DNA from: an uncultured Saprospiraceae bacterium
GTDB taxonomy: Bacteria > Bacteroidota > Bacteroidia > Chitinophagales > Saprospiraceae
Length of the DNA stretch: 64,000 nucleotides
NCBI GenBank assembly: GCA_937924805.1
Contig: CALDTZ010000085.1
Coordinates: 1-64,000, forward strand
Direction of reading: 5' to 3'
The position numbers were made by a program, and so were the translations under genes. Shown here in pieces: positions 18,898-27,084 of the stretch. The notes under the pieces were generated by a model that did not search any database, was not told where the DNA came from, and saw only the letters and a program-made list of their open reading frames with translations. How positions within the stretch are numbered: position 1 is the first letter of the stretch; every line of letters begins with the position of its first letter.

Positions 18898-18939
18898 GTT
18901 TCTATTTTTAAAAATGTGAACACTATCTTTTTATTTGGT

Positions 18940-19530
18940 TTATTCTTCTTCTTTTACGCCACGAATGTCTTTATAACCCAAGGTTCGTGCATAATCTTTT
19001 AACTTTTCTTTGAGCATATTTCTTGCTCTAAACAATCTCGATCGAACGGTACCTATCGGAATATCGATGATTTTTGATATTTCTTCATATTTAAACCCTT
19101 CAATATCACATAACAAAATGACGGTCCTAAAATCAACTGGTAAAGAATTTATTGCAACCGTAACTTCATCACCCATTATACTATCAAAAATCTCCTCTCT
19201 TAAATCAAGGTATCCTGTCGAACCACCTTCATCTTCGGCATCATGATAATTTATAAAGTCTTCAAAGTCGACTCTATTGGGTCTTTTCGCTTTTTTACGA
19301 TATTCGTTTATATAAGCGTTTTTCAAGATTTTAAACAACCAAGCCTTAGCATTAGTTCCCTGTAAGTACCGATCTACAAATCTATACGCTTTCATATAGG
19401 TTTCTTGGACTAAATCATTTGCATCACTTTCATTATATGTTAAATGAAATGCAAACGTTTTAAGTGCATCAGCATGAGGTAGGAATTCCTCGTTAAAAAT
19501 CTTGCTATATTTTTCTTTTTCTTTCGACAT
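18940..19530 (-). CDS. RNA polymerase ECF-type sigma-70 factor
   Basis: Region 2 carries HLTYNESDANDLVQETYMKAYRF and AWLFKILKNAYINEYRK; region 4 carries LPVDFRTVILLCDIEGFKY, continuing with EEISKIIDIPIGTVRSRLFR. I set the start at ATG 19530 (MSKEKEKYSKIF) instead of the GTG at 19572, because a TATGTTTG promoter box sits between them (19540-19547). The sequence is close to the widely conserved housekeeping-like ECF sigma of Bacteroidota that has roles in stress or envelope functions. A 77-residue putative regulator follows downstream. Confidence 0.92.
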   Translation of the reverse strand: MSKEKEKYSKIFNEEFLPHADALKTFAFHLTYNESDANDLVQETYMKAYRFVDRYLQGTNAKAWLFKILKNAYINEYRKKAKRPNRVDFEDFINYHDAEDEGGSTGYLDLREEIFDSIMGDEVTVAINSLPVDFRTVILLCDIEGFKYEEISKIIDIPIGTVRSRLFRARNMLKEKLKDYARTLGYKDIRGVKEEE

Positions 19531-19539
19531 TATAGTGGT

Positions 19540-19547
19540 CAAACATA
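19540..19547 (-). promoter_or_regulatory. -7 box upstream of ECF sigma gene
   Basis: TATGTTTG on the minus strand matches TAnnTTTG and ends 9 bp before ATG 19530. I see no clear -33 TTG at the right distance, so this is a partial match. It argues against translation from the upstream GTG at 19572. Confidence 0.45.
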
Positions 19548-19641
19548 CAATTTTAATGGTAATGTAACTCACATTCCATCTAGTATATCAATAATACTGC
19601 AATTTCAGTTCCACAATTTTTTAATTCTAAAAATTTGAATG

Positions 19642-20262
19642 CTAGATTGGGATTATTTTATCTTCTAAAATGATAAATATTTTATCCGATTTTTTGGGCT
19701 TTAAAATATGCAGACCAGTAAATTGACCAAAAGCTGGCATCAATCCTTTTTTTTCTTCAAAAAAGAAACATGGTAGTCGGAGACTTGGCATACCTTTTCC
19801 TTTCATTTTTATTCCAGGATGGATATGACCAGAAAGGTTATACAAATGGGTTTCTTCCCATTCATGCGTTAACAAAAATGGACCAAATTTCAATCGTTGA
19901 AAAATTTCAATCCTTGCTCTCTTATAAAACGAAGGTTCAATAATATCATGATTTCCTTCAATTAAGACAAATCTTAGATGATTAAAATTAGACAATAAAT
20001 CTATAAAATCTTCACACTCAGAATTGTACGTCGAATGAAATAAATCGCCTAGAAAATATACGGTTTTTAAATCCTTATTTAATAATAAGGTTGCTAAAAT
20101 ATCCCAGTTTTTAACTTCGGCACCTCTTGGAATACCAATTCCGTTCTTTCGAAAATGTGTAATTTTTCCAAAATGCAAATCAGATATTAACAGTGCTTTT
20201 TCTGATGGCCAATAGATTGCTTTTTCTGGTAAAAGTTCAAGTTCACAACCAGCAATTTCTAT
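19642..20262 (-). CDS. pdeM: PdeM-like calcineurin-type phosphoesterase; start codon non-canonical
   Basis: The metallophosphoesterase motifs are intact: LLISDLHFGK (Asp-x-His), FLGDLFHS (GDxxH), LIEGNHD (GNHD), and a C-terminal LTHE...LSGHIHPG (GHxH). HFRKNGIGIP is typical of PdeM, the ligase-associated DNA-repair phosphoesterase/nuclease. The first conventional start in frame is TTG 20178, which would delete the first Asp-x-His motif strand. The coding frame clearly continues upstream (LELLPEKAIYWPSEKALL) to a TAA at 20328-20326, with no ATG, GTG or TTG. Family alignment by eye suggests a start near 20262-20268 (ATA at 20262) or at ATT 20295. No other ligase-associated genes are adjacent. 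Confidence 0.75.
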   Translation of the reverse strand: MEIAGCELELLPEKAIYWPSEKALLISDLHFGKITHFRKNGIGIPRGAEVKNWDILATLLLNKDLKTVYFLGDLFHSTYNSECEDFIDLLSNFNHLRFVLIEGNHDIIEPSFYKRARIEIFQRLKFGPFLLTHEWEETHLYNLSGHIHPGIKMKGKGMPSLRLPCFFFEEKKGLMPAFGQFTGLHILKPKKSDKIFIILEDKIIPI

Positions 20263-20373
20263 TAAATGTGTTCTATTTGTATTTTCAGTTGAAATATTAT
20301 GTTTATTTAAACTTTGTGTGTTGCTTTACATATAAATGTAATTTTAATTAGTTGAATAAAAAAGCTTTACGTT

Positions 20374-21318
20374 ATGCTTAAAATATTAGCCAACGATGGT
20401 ATCCACCCAGTAGGAAAACAAATGCTTGAAAAAGCAGGTTATCAAGTTGATACTGATCATATTCCTCAAGCGGAATTAACGCAAAAATTAAACGAGTATG
20501 ATGTTGTCGTGGTGCGAAGTGCGACTAAGATTAGGAAAGAACTAATCGATCAATGTCCCAATATAAAAGTTATTTGCAGAGCTGGTGTTGGAATGGATAA
20601 CATTGATGTTGAATATGCAAGATCTATCGGAAGACATGTTGTCAACACCCCTGCAGCATCTTCTAGATCCGTTGCTGAATTAGTTTTTGCTCACTTTTTA
20701 AGTTTATCAAGGAGTCTTTTTCTTGCAAACAGAGAAATGCCATCAAAAGGACATTCAGATTTTAAAACCTTGAAAAAGTCCTATTCCCGGGGTATTGAAA
20801 TGAAAGGGAAAACACTCGGTGTTATTGGTTTAGGAAGAATTGGATGTGAGACCATTAAAATTGGTGTAGGAATGGAAATGAAAATCATAGGACATGATCC
20901 ATTTGTAGAAGGTAGAACGTTGACGCTTAATTTGTTAGGAAAAGAAGTAAAAGTAGAAATTAAAAGTGCAACACTTGATGAGTTGCTTAAAACAGCTGAC
21001 TATATAAGTTTACACGTTCCATTTTTAGGTGATGCGTTAATATCCTCTAGTGAATTCAATAAAATGAAAAAGAATGCCATCATCGTAAATGCTGCCAGAG
21101 GTGGCGTTATTGATGAAGCGGCGTTGAAAACAGCTTTGGAGGAAGGGACCATTTTTGCTGCTGGTTTAGATGTCTTTAACAATGAACCAACACCTGATGA
21201 AACATTATTAAACCACGACAGAATTTCTCTTTCCCCTCACATTGGAGCTTCCACGTTGGATGCACAAGAAAACATTTGGGTAGAATTAGCGAAGCAAATA
21301 GTAACAATTCTTGGTTAA
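20374..21318 (+). CDS. serA: D-3-phosphoglycerate dehydrogenase (short form)
   Basis: 314 residues without the C-terminal ACT domain, as is common for the short SerA type. Visible features are the substrate Arg region VVRSATKIRKELI, ICRAGVGMDNID, the NAD-binding loop GVIGLGRIGCETIKIG, the catalytic Arg in AARGGVIDEAAL and the Glu/His pair ending in LSPHIGAST. It oxidises 3-phosphoglycerate to 3-phosphohydroxypyruvate, the first step of serine synthesis. serC follows after one intervening gene. Lack of ACT suggests no direct serine feedback through that domain. Confidence 0.9.
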   Translation: MLKILANDGIHPVGKQMLEKAGYQVDTDHIPQAELTQKLNEYDVVVVRSATKIRKELIDQCPNIKVICRAGVGMDNIDVEYARSIGRHVVNTPAASSRSVAELVFAHFLSLSRSLFLANREMPSKGHSDFKTLKKSYSRGIEMKGKTLGVIGLGRIGCETIKIGVGMEMKIIGHDPFVEGRTLTLNLLGKEVKVEIKSATLDELLKTADYISLHVPFLGDALISSSEFNKMKKNAIIVNAARGGVIDEAALKTALEEGTIFAAGLDVFNNEPTPDETLLNHDRISLSPHIGASTLDAQENIWVELAKQIVTILG

Positions 21319-21320
21319 CT

Positions 21321-22076
21321 GTGAAGATCCAATTTCAACATAAAGATGACCTTTTTACGTCAGATTTGTCAAAACCAATAGATATTTCAATCGGTTTAGG
21401 AAATCCATCAAAAGCTGATGTTTTATGTTATTATGCACCTTCACCTTCTGTAAATCCAGTACGTTCAGAAACTTGGGTTGGAACCGTTAAAAGTGGTTTT
21501 CCGGTTAACTTTTTTGATATCAAAATTAATCCCCATGGAAATGGTACACATACAGAGTGTTATGGTCATATAAGTAAGGAGATGCAATCCGTTTCTGATG
21601 AATTAAAAACCTATCATTTCCTGTGTCAACTTATTTCTATAGCGCCAAAAAAGATGCCAAATGGAGATTTGATATTTACAATAGAATCTTTGAAAGACCC
21701 GATAAAAACCGGAGTTGAGGCCCTTGTTATTCGATCACTTCCAAATAACAATTCAAAACTTAAACAAAACTATTCAGGAACAAATCCCCCATATTTTTCG
21801 GATGAGTTAATTACCTTTTTTCGAAAAAAAGGCATTAAACATTTACTAATAGATTTACCTTCTATTGACAAAGAACAAGATGGAGGTCTATTAAAAGGCC
21901 ACAAGGCATTTTGGTTGGAAAATGGAAAGCCAAGAATGGATTGTACAATTACAGAACTCATATATGTACCATCGAATATTAAAGATGGTTTTTTCCTATT
22001 AAATTTACAATTAGCACCAATCGAGCTGGATGCAAGTCCCAGCAGACCTGTATTATTTAAACTAATAAAAGAATAA
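21321..22076 (+). CDS. cyclase-family metal hydrolase, probable kynurenine (aryl) formamidase
   Basis: I choose GTG 21321, two bases after the serA stop, rather than a TTG 45 bp upstream inside serA; this gives 251 residues. The cyclase-family metal motif is present as NPHGNGTHTECYGHI (H-x-G-T-H-x-E). The family includes KynB formamidases, which hydrolyse N-formylkynurenine to kynurenine and formate. Its place between serA and serC, just ahead of tryptophan dioxygenase and the other kynurenine genes, makes formamidase the best guess for the otherwise missing second step. It is longer and more divergent than typical KynB (~210 residues). Confidence 0.72.
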   Translation: MKIQFQHKDDLFTSDLSKPIDISIGLGNPSKADVLCYYAPSPSVNPVRSETWVGTVKSGFPVNFFDIKINPHGNGTHTECYGHISKEMQSVSDELKTYHFLCQLISIAPKKMPNGDLIFTIESLKDPIKTGVEALVIRSLPNNNSKLKQNYSGTNPPYFSDELITFFRKKGIKHLLIDLPSIDKEQDGGLLKGHKAFWLENGKPRMDCTITELIYVPSNIKDGFFLLNLQLAPIELDASPSRPVLFKLIKE

Positions 22077-22077
22077 A

Positions 22078-23145
22078 ATGACGTATAATTTTTTCGCCGG
22101 ACCCGCTATTTTACCGAAACCTGTATTGGAAAAGGCAGCACAAGCCGTAAAATCTTTTGAAGATTTAGACCTTTCTATTCTTGAAATCTCACATAGAAGT
22201 CCTCAGTTTGTTGCCGTAATGGATAAAGCGGAAGCAAACGTAAGATCACTTCTTAATGTTCCAGAAGATTATGCCGTATTATTTTTAACGGGAGGTGCTA
22301 GTTCACAATTTTATTTTACAGCGATGAACCTCTTAGGTGAAAACGAAACGGCAGGATATATTGATACAGGAACTTGGTCGAATAAAGCCATAAAAGAAGC
22401 AAAACTGTTTGGAAATATCAAAGTATTAGCTTCATCAAAGGATAAAAACTACAGCTATATTCCTAAAGATTTTGATATTCCTTCTGGTTTAAAATATATC
22501 CACCTTACTTCAAATAACACAATTTCAGGAACTCAATATCAAGAAGTACCAGATTATGGGGTACCATTAGTATGTGACATGTCATCTGATATTTTTAGTA
22601 AACCAATTGATATAAAAAAGTTTGACTTAATTTATGCTGGTGCACAAAAAAATCTTGGACCTGCCGGTGTCACATTGGTTATTGTAAAAAAAGATGTACT
22701 CGGAAAAATAGAAAGAGATATTCCTACAATGTTGGATTATAGAACCCATATTGCCAAAGGTTCAATGTTTAATACTCCACCAGCATATCCTATATACGTA
22801 TCAATGTTAACAATGGAGTGGTTACTCGAAAATGGAGGTGTAAATGCCATGCAAAAAAGAAATGAGGAAAAAGCAGCACTAATTTATGGTGAAATAGACC
22901 GAAACCCTTGTTTTAAAGGTTCAGTGCATGCTGACGATAGATCTAGAATGAATGTTACATTTTTACCAACAAACGAAGCTTTTGTTGAACCTTTTTTAGC
23001 CATGGCTAAAGAAGCAAGATGCGTTGGTTTGGCCGGTCATAGATCTGTAGGTGGATTTCGTGCTTCAACCTATAACTCAATGAACATAGAAGGAGTACAA
23101 AAGTTAGTGGATGTTATGCAGGCATTTGCTAAAAAGCATAACTAA
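22078..23145 (+). CDS. serC: phosphoserine aminotransferase
   Basis: 355 residues, the standard length. Starts TYNFFAGPAILPKPVLEKA, the family signature, followed by ISHRSPQFVAV, GGASSQFYFTAMNLL and the PLP lysine in YAGAQKNLGPAGVTLV. The C-terminal GLAGHRSVGGFRASTYNS is also typical. It converts 3-phosphohydroxypyruvate plus glutamate to phosphoserine and 2-oxoglutarate in the cytosol. The gene starts one base after the preceding cyclase-family gene, so serA, this hydrolase gene and serC form a tight operon. Confidence 0.96.
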   Translation: MTYNFFAGPAILPKPVLEKAAQAVKSFEDLDLSILEISHRSPQFVAVMDKAEANVRSLLNVPEDYAVLFLTGGASSQFYFTAMNLLGENETAGYIDTGTWSNKAIKEAKLFGNIKVLASSKDKNYSYIPKDFDIPSGLKYIHLTSNNTISGTQYQEVPDYGVPLVCDMSSDIFSKPIDIKKFDLIYAGAQKNLGPAGVTLVIVKKDVLGKIERDIPTMLDYRTHIAKGSMFNTPPAYPIYVSMLTMEWLLENGGVNAMQKRNEEKAALIYGEIDRNPCFKGSVHADDRSRMNVTFLPTNEAFVEPFLAMAKEARCVGLAGHRSVGGFRASTYNSMNIEGVQKLVDVMQAFAKKHN

Positions 23146-23239
23146 ATCAGGGAAATTATACAATCTGTTCGTTTTAAAATGGGATAGATTTTAATATCCT
23201 TAGATTTTCATTTATATTAATTAAAATAAAAATCAACGA

Positions 23240-23998
23240 TTGGAATTATTAGACTTTGCTAAGGTTTTAGATAAAGCAGCTTCAGAAGCGTATGCTATTC
23301 CCCAGATTAGTACTTCAAACCCAATAACGTTAGAAGAAGCTTATCAAATACAAAAATTATCACTAGAACAAAGATTCGAAAAGGGTGAAAAATTGGTGGG
23401 TTACAAAATGGGATTCACAAGTCGTGAAAAGATGGAACAAATGGGAGTCCATGATCTCATTTGGGGTAAACTTACAGATGCTATGCAAATTGAAAACGAT
23501 GGTTTTCTTGAGCTTAATAAATTTGTCCACCCAAGAGCTGAGCCTGAAATTTGTTTTTTGATCAAAAAAGAAATCGTAACTACATTAACATTAGACAATG
23601 TTGAAGATTATATAGAAGCCTATGCAGCTGCTTTAGAAATTATTGACTCGAGATATGAGCATTTTTCTTTTTCATTAGAAGATGTTGTTGCAGATAATTG
23701 TTCGTCTTCTGCTTTTGTAATAGGTGATTGGAAAAAAATAGATAGTACCCGTAATTTATCCATTCAAGTAAAAATAAACGAGCAGATCATCCATACTGGA
23801 AATTCAAAGGCAATTCTAGGAAATCCATTAGAGTCTTTAGTGGAAGCATCCAGGTTAATTACTGATTTCGGAGAAACAATTAAAAAAGGACATATCGTTT
23901 TAGCTGGTGCAGCTACTCCAGCAGAATTTATAAAATCAGAAAATCATATAGAAGCCGTTGTAGAAAAATTAGGTTCTGTAAAAATTAATGTAAAATAG
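23240..23998 (+). CDS. 4-oxalocrotonate decarboxylase / 2-keto-4-pentenoate hydratase family enzyme
   Basis: Starts at TTG 23240 (MELLDFAKVLDKA), since no ATG is suitable. 252 residues with the family pattern KLVGYKMGFTSREKMEQMGV, HPRAEPEICFLIKKE (metal-site Glu residues), YAAALEIIDSRYE and HIVLAGAATPAEFI. Members either hydrate 2-hydroxypenta-2,4-dienoate or decarboxylate 2-oxo-3-hexenedioate. In the 3-hydroxyanthranilate meta-cleavage pathway the decarboxylase acts after aminomuconate deamination. Its position 4 bp before tryptophan dioxygenase favours that step. The two activities are hard to separate by eye. Confidence 0.82.
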   Translation: MELLDFAKVLDKAASEAYAIPQISTSNPITLEEAYQIQKLSLEQRFEKGEKLVGYKMGFTSREKMEQMGVHDLIWGKLTDAMQIENDGFLELNKFVHPRAEPEICFLIKKEIVTTLTLDNVEDYIEAYAAALEIIDSRYEHFSFSLEDVVADNCSSSAFVIGDWKKIDSTRNLSIQVKINEQIIHTGNSKAILGNPLESLVEASRLITDFGETIKKGHIVLAGAATPAEFIKSENHIEAVVEKLGSVKINVK

Positions 23999-24002
23999 AG
24001 AA

Positions 24003-25106
24003 ATGGCCGACGATAAGAAATATACTACGATTCATTATCATAACTACTTAGAACTTGATAAAATATTAAGTGCTCAAACGACTAGAAGTGGGGCAATAGA
24101 CGGCAAACCAGCTCATGAAGAAACTCTTTTTATCATTGTTCATCAAGTATATGAGCTATGGTTTAAACAAATAATTCATGAACTTTCTTCCATCATTGAT
24201 CCATTTGCAGCTGATTCAATTGATGAACAAAATATTGGGATTGCCATAGGGAGACTAGAACGTGTTATTGAAATTCAGAAATTGTTAGTTCAACAGATTA
24301 CAGTTTTAGAAACAATGACTCCTTTGGATTTCTTAGATTTTCGAAACTATTTGTTTCCAGCATCTGGTTTTCAAAGTTTTCAGTTCAGAAAAATTGAAGT
24401 AATGCTAGGTCTTTTAGAAGATGAACGTATTACTTATGGTAATCATCATTATAGTTCACCATTCAATGAAGAACAAAAAACTGAACTCAAAGAACTATCA
24501 AAAGGGAGAACTGTATTCGAAACTATTGAGAGTTGGTTAGAAAGAATACCTTTCTTGAAGTTCAAAAATTTTGACTTTTTAAGCCATTATAAGTCAGCGG
24601 TAAATAATATGATCACAAAAGAACAGGAAGCTATCAAGGCTTCTTCTTTTTTGACAGATAAAGAAATAGAATCAAGGTTAAAAATGCTCGGTGATACGGA
24701 CACCTATTTTGACAGTATTCTAGATCCAAAGGTTCATGCAGAGAAATTAAAAAAAGGAGAGTTAAGACTTTCTTATAATGCAACACTGGCTGCGTTGTTA
24801 ATTAATTTATATCGTGATGAGCCAATCCTTCACAACCCATTTAGATTACTTATTTCATTGGTTGAGATAGACGAACTAATGGTTACTTGGAGATACCGAC
24901 ATGCTCAAATGGTTTTAAGGATGCTAGGGAGGAAAATTGGAACTGGAGGTTCTTCAGGTCATGATTATTTAAATAAAACAGCTGAAAAGCATAGAATATT
25001 TACCGATTTTCACAATATTTCCACTTTACTCATTCCGCGGTCAGAGTTACCAACATTACCTGATGACTTAAAAAAAGAATTGAGTTTTAATTTTTCAAAT
25101 AAATAA
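24003..25106 (+). CDS. kynA: tryptophan 2,3-dioxygenase
   Basis: 367 residues. Family motifs include the N-terminal IHYHNYLELDKILSAQ, the haem-pocket helix HEETLFIIVHQVYELWFKQI, and the C-terminal WRYRHAQMVLRMLGRK, in which His is the proximal haem ligand, followed by IGTGGSSGHDYL. It opens the indole ring of L-tryptophan with O2 to give N-formylkynurenine. The product would be processed by the formamidase candidate at 21321 and then by kmo and kynU, both downstream in the same cluster. It starts 4 bp after the preceding gene. Confidence 0.96.
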   Translation: MADDKKYTTIHYHNYLELDKILSAQTTRSGAIDGKPAHEETLFIIVHQVYELWFKQIIHELSSIIDPFAADSIDEQNIGIAIGRLERVIEIQKLLVQQITVLETMTPLDFLDFRNYLFPASGFQSFQFRKIEVMLGLLEDERITYGNHHYSSPFNEEQKTELKELSKGRTVFETIESWLERIPFLKFKNFDFLSHYKSAVNNMITKEQEAIKASSFLTDKEIESRLKMLGDTDTYFDSILDPKVHAEKLKKGELRLSYNATLAALLINLYRDEPILHNPFRLLISLVEIDELMVTWRYRHAQMVLRMLGRKIGTGGSSGHDYLNKTAEKHRIFTDFHNISTLLIPRSELPTLPDDLKKELSFNFSNK

Positions 25107-25109
25107 TTT

Positions 25110-26552
25110 TTGGAGCAAATATTAAACTATATCGATGGCCAACTACTTCCGGCCACAAGTGGAGAAACACTCGATGTCTTTGATCCTTCAACAGGAAAAG
25201 TGTACGCTAAAGCTCCTAGTTCAAATGAAAAAGATGTTGAGATAGCTATAAATGCTGCAGAAAAAGCATTTCCAGATTGGAGTAATCGATCATTAGAAGA
25301 AAGATCTAGGTACCTAATGTCGATTGCTAACAAAATTGAAGAGCAATTAGAATTCCTAGCACAAGCAGAATCAAAAGACAATGGAAAGCCATTTAAATTA
25401 GCCAAAAGAGTTGATATTCCTCGGGCTTCAAGCAATTTTAGATTCTTTGCTAATGCTATTACACAATATGCATCTGAATCCCATGAAATGCATGATTTGG
25501 CACTTAATTATACACTAAGAAAACCTTTAGGTGTAATCACCGCTATTTCACCATGGAATCTTCCTCTATATTTATTTAGCTGGAAAATTGCACCAGCTCT
25601 AGCAAGTGGAAATTGTGTTGTAGCTAAACCTTCTGAAGTAACTCCATTCACTGCATATTTGTTATCAAAAATATGTATCGAAGTAGGTCTTCCTAAAGGG
25701 GTGTTAAATATTTTGCATGGTTTTGGTGAAAACGTTGGTGCCCCGCTAACGAAACATAAAACAATTAAAGCAATTTCGTTTACAGGAAGTACAAGAGTCG
25801 GAGCAGAAATAGCAAAAACAGCCGCCCCTTTGTTCAAAAAACTGTCTTTAGAAATGGGTGGTAAAAACCCAAATATCATTTTCGCAGATTGTGATTACGA
25901 ACAAATGCTTAAAACAACAATTCATTCTTCATTTGCAAATCAAGGACAAATTTGCTTGTGTGGTTCTCGAATATTTGTTGAAAGACCGATTTACGAAAAA
26001 TTCAAGGCTGACTTTCTGTTAAAAGCAAAAAAATTAAGCGTTGGTCATCCGAGTCATGATGATTCTAAGATTGGTGCAATCGTTTCTAAACCTCATTATG
26101 AAAAAATATTGCGTTATATTGAACTTGCAAAGGAAGAAGGTGGAACAATATTAACAGGAGGCAACGCTATCTTTCCGAAAGGCTATGAAGGTGGCTGGTA
26201 TATAGAACCAACTATTATTGAAGGCCTTAATTATAAATGCCGGGTCAATCAGGAAGAAATTTTTGGACCTGTAGTAAGTATAACACCATTCGATACAGAA
26301 GAAGAAGTTTTAAAAATGGCGAATAGTACTGAGTATGGACTATCAGCGACGTTATGGACTGAAAACTTGAGCCGTGGCCATCGAATGGCAAATTTAATTG
26401 ATGCAGGAATAATCTGGGTTAATTGCTGGTTAATAAGGGATTTAAGAACTCCGTTTGGAGGTGTTAAAAACTCTGGTGTCGGAAGAGAAGGTGGTTTTCA
26501 AGTTTTAGATTTCTTCACCGAACCAAAAAATGTATGTATCAAGTATAAATAA
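25110..26552 (+). CDS. 2-aminomuconate / 2-hydroxymuconate semialdehyde dehydrogenase
   Basis: Starts at TTG 25110, three bases after the kynA stop. 480 residues of the aldehyde dehydrogenase fold: ISPWNLPLYLFSWKIAPAL, the cofactor loop SFTGSTRVGAEIAK, catalytic Glu in LSLEMGGKNPN, catalytic Cys in GQICLCGSRIF, and EEIFGPVVSITPF. The LYLFSWKIAPALASGN segment and genomic position between kynA and 3-hydroxyanthranilate dioxygenase fit the semialdehyde dehydrogenase acting after ACMS decarboxylase. It would use NAD to form 2-aminomuconate. Other ALDH substrates cannot be excluded by sequence alone. Confidence 0.88.
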   Translation: MEQILNYIDGQLLPATSGETLDVFDPSTGKVYAKAPSSNEKDVEIAINAAEKAFPDWSNRSLEERSRYLMSIANKIEEQLEFLAQAESKDNGKPFKLAKRVDIPRASSNFRFFANAITQYASESHEMHDLALNYTLRKPLGVITAISPWNLPLYLFSWKIAPALASGNCVVAKPSEVTPFTAYLLSKICIEVGLPKGVLNILHGFGENVGAPLTKHKTIKAISFTGSTRVGAEIAKTAAPLFKKLSLEMGGKNPNIIFADCDYEQMLKTTIHSSFANQGQICLCGSRIFVERPIYEKFKADFLLKAKKLSVGHPSHDDSKIGAIVSKPHYEKILRYIELAKEEGGTILTGGNAIFPKGYEGGWYIEPTIIEGLNYKCRVNQEEIFGPVVSITPFDTEEEVLKMANSTEYGLSATLWTENLSRGHRMANLIDAGIIWVNCWLIRDLRTPFGGVKNSGVGREGGFQVLDFFTEPKNVCIKYK

Positions 26553-26564
26553 AAAGATAACATT

Positions 26565-27083
26565 ATGTCAAAATTATTTCCTGTAGTAAATTTTAAAGAA
26601 TGGATCGAAGAACACCGTCATTTATTAAAGCCTCCAGTTGGTAATAAATGCATTTGGGATAATGGAGAATATATCGCAATGGTCGTAGGTGGACCAAATG
26701 CAAGAAAAGACTATCATTTAAATAAAACCCCTGAATTCTTTTACCAAGTAGAAGGTGATATCATCTTAAAAGTAATTGATGAAGGTCAACCAAAAGATAT
26801 TCATATTAAAGAAGGTGAAATCTATCTTTTACCCGCAAATATTCCGCATTCTCCACAAAGAGGTCCAAACACAATTGGTTTAGTAATCGAACAAAAAAGG
26901 CCTGAAGGAATGGAAGATGGGCTTGCTTGGTTTTGTGAAAGTTGTAATCATGAATTATATCGAGAACCGTTTAGACTTGCTAATATAGAAACAGACATGC
27001 CTGTCATTTTTGACAAGTTTTACAATAACGACACACTAGTTAGTTGTGATAAGTGTGGGACCAAAATGCAAAAGCCAAGTTAG
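26565..27083 (+). CDS. nbaC: 3-hydroxyanthranilate 3,4-dioxygenase
   Basis: 172 residues with the cupin iron site: YHLNKTPEFFYQVEGD (His and Glu ligands) and LLPANIPHSPQR (second His). A C-terminal rubredoxin-like second metal site, CESCNH and CDKCG, is characteristic of bacterial HAO. It opens 3-hydroxyanthranilate to 2-amino-3-carboxymuconate semialdehyde (ACMS), the branch point: spontaneous cyclisation gives quinolinate for NAD, and decarboxylation leads to catabolism. The decarboxylase gene begins just after its stop codon. Confidence 0.96.
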   Translation: MSKLFPVVNFKEWIEEHRHLLKPPVGNKCIWDNGEYIAMVVGGPNARKDYHLNKTPEFFYQVEGDIILKVIDEGQPKDIHIKEGEIYLLPANIPHSPQRGPNTIGLVIEQKRPEGMEDGLAWFCESCNHELYREPFRLANIETDMPVIFDKFYNNDTLVSCDKCGTKMQKPS

Positions 27084-27084
27084 A

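Noticed and set aside
27046..27084. Upstream GTG start for the ACMSD gene
   Set aside because: It lies inside the preceding dioxygenase gene and adds unconserved residues; TTG 27085 gives the usual family start.
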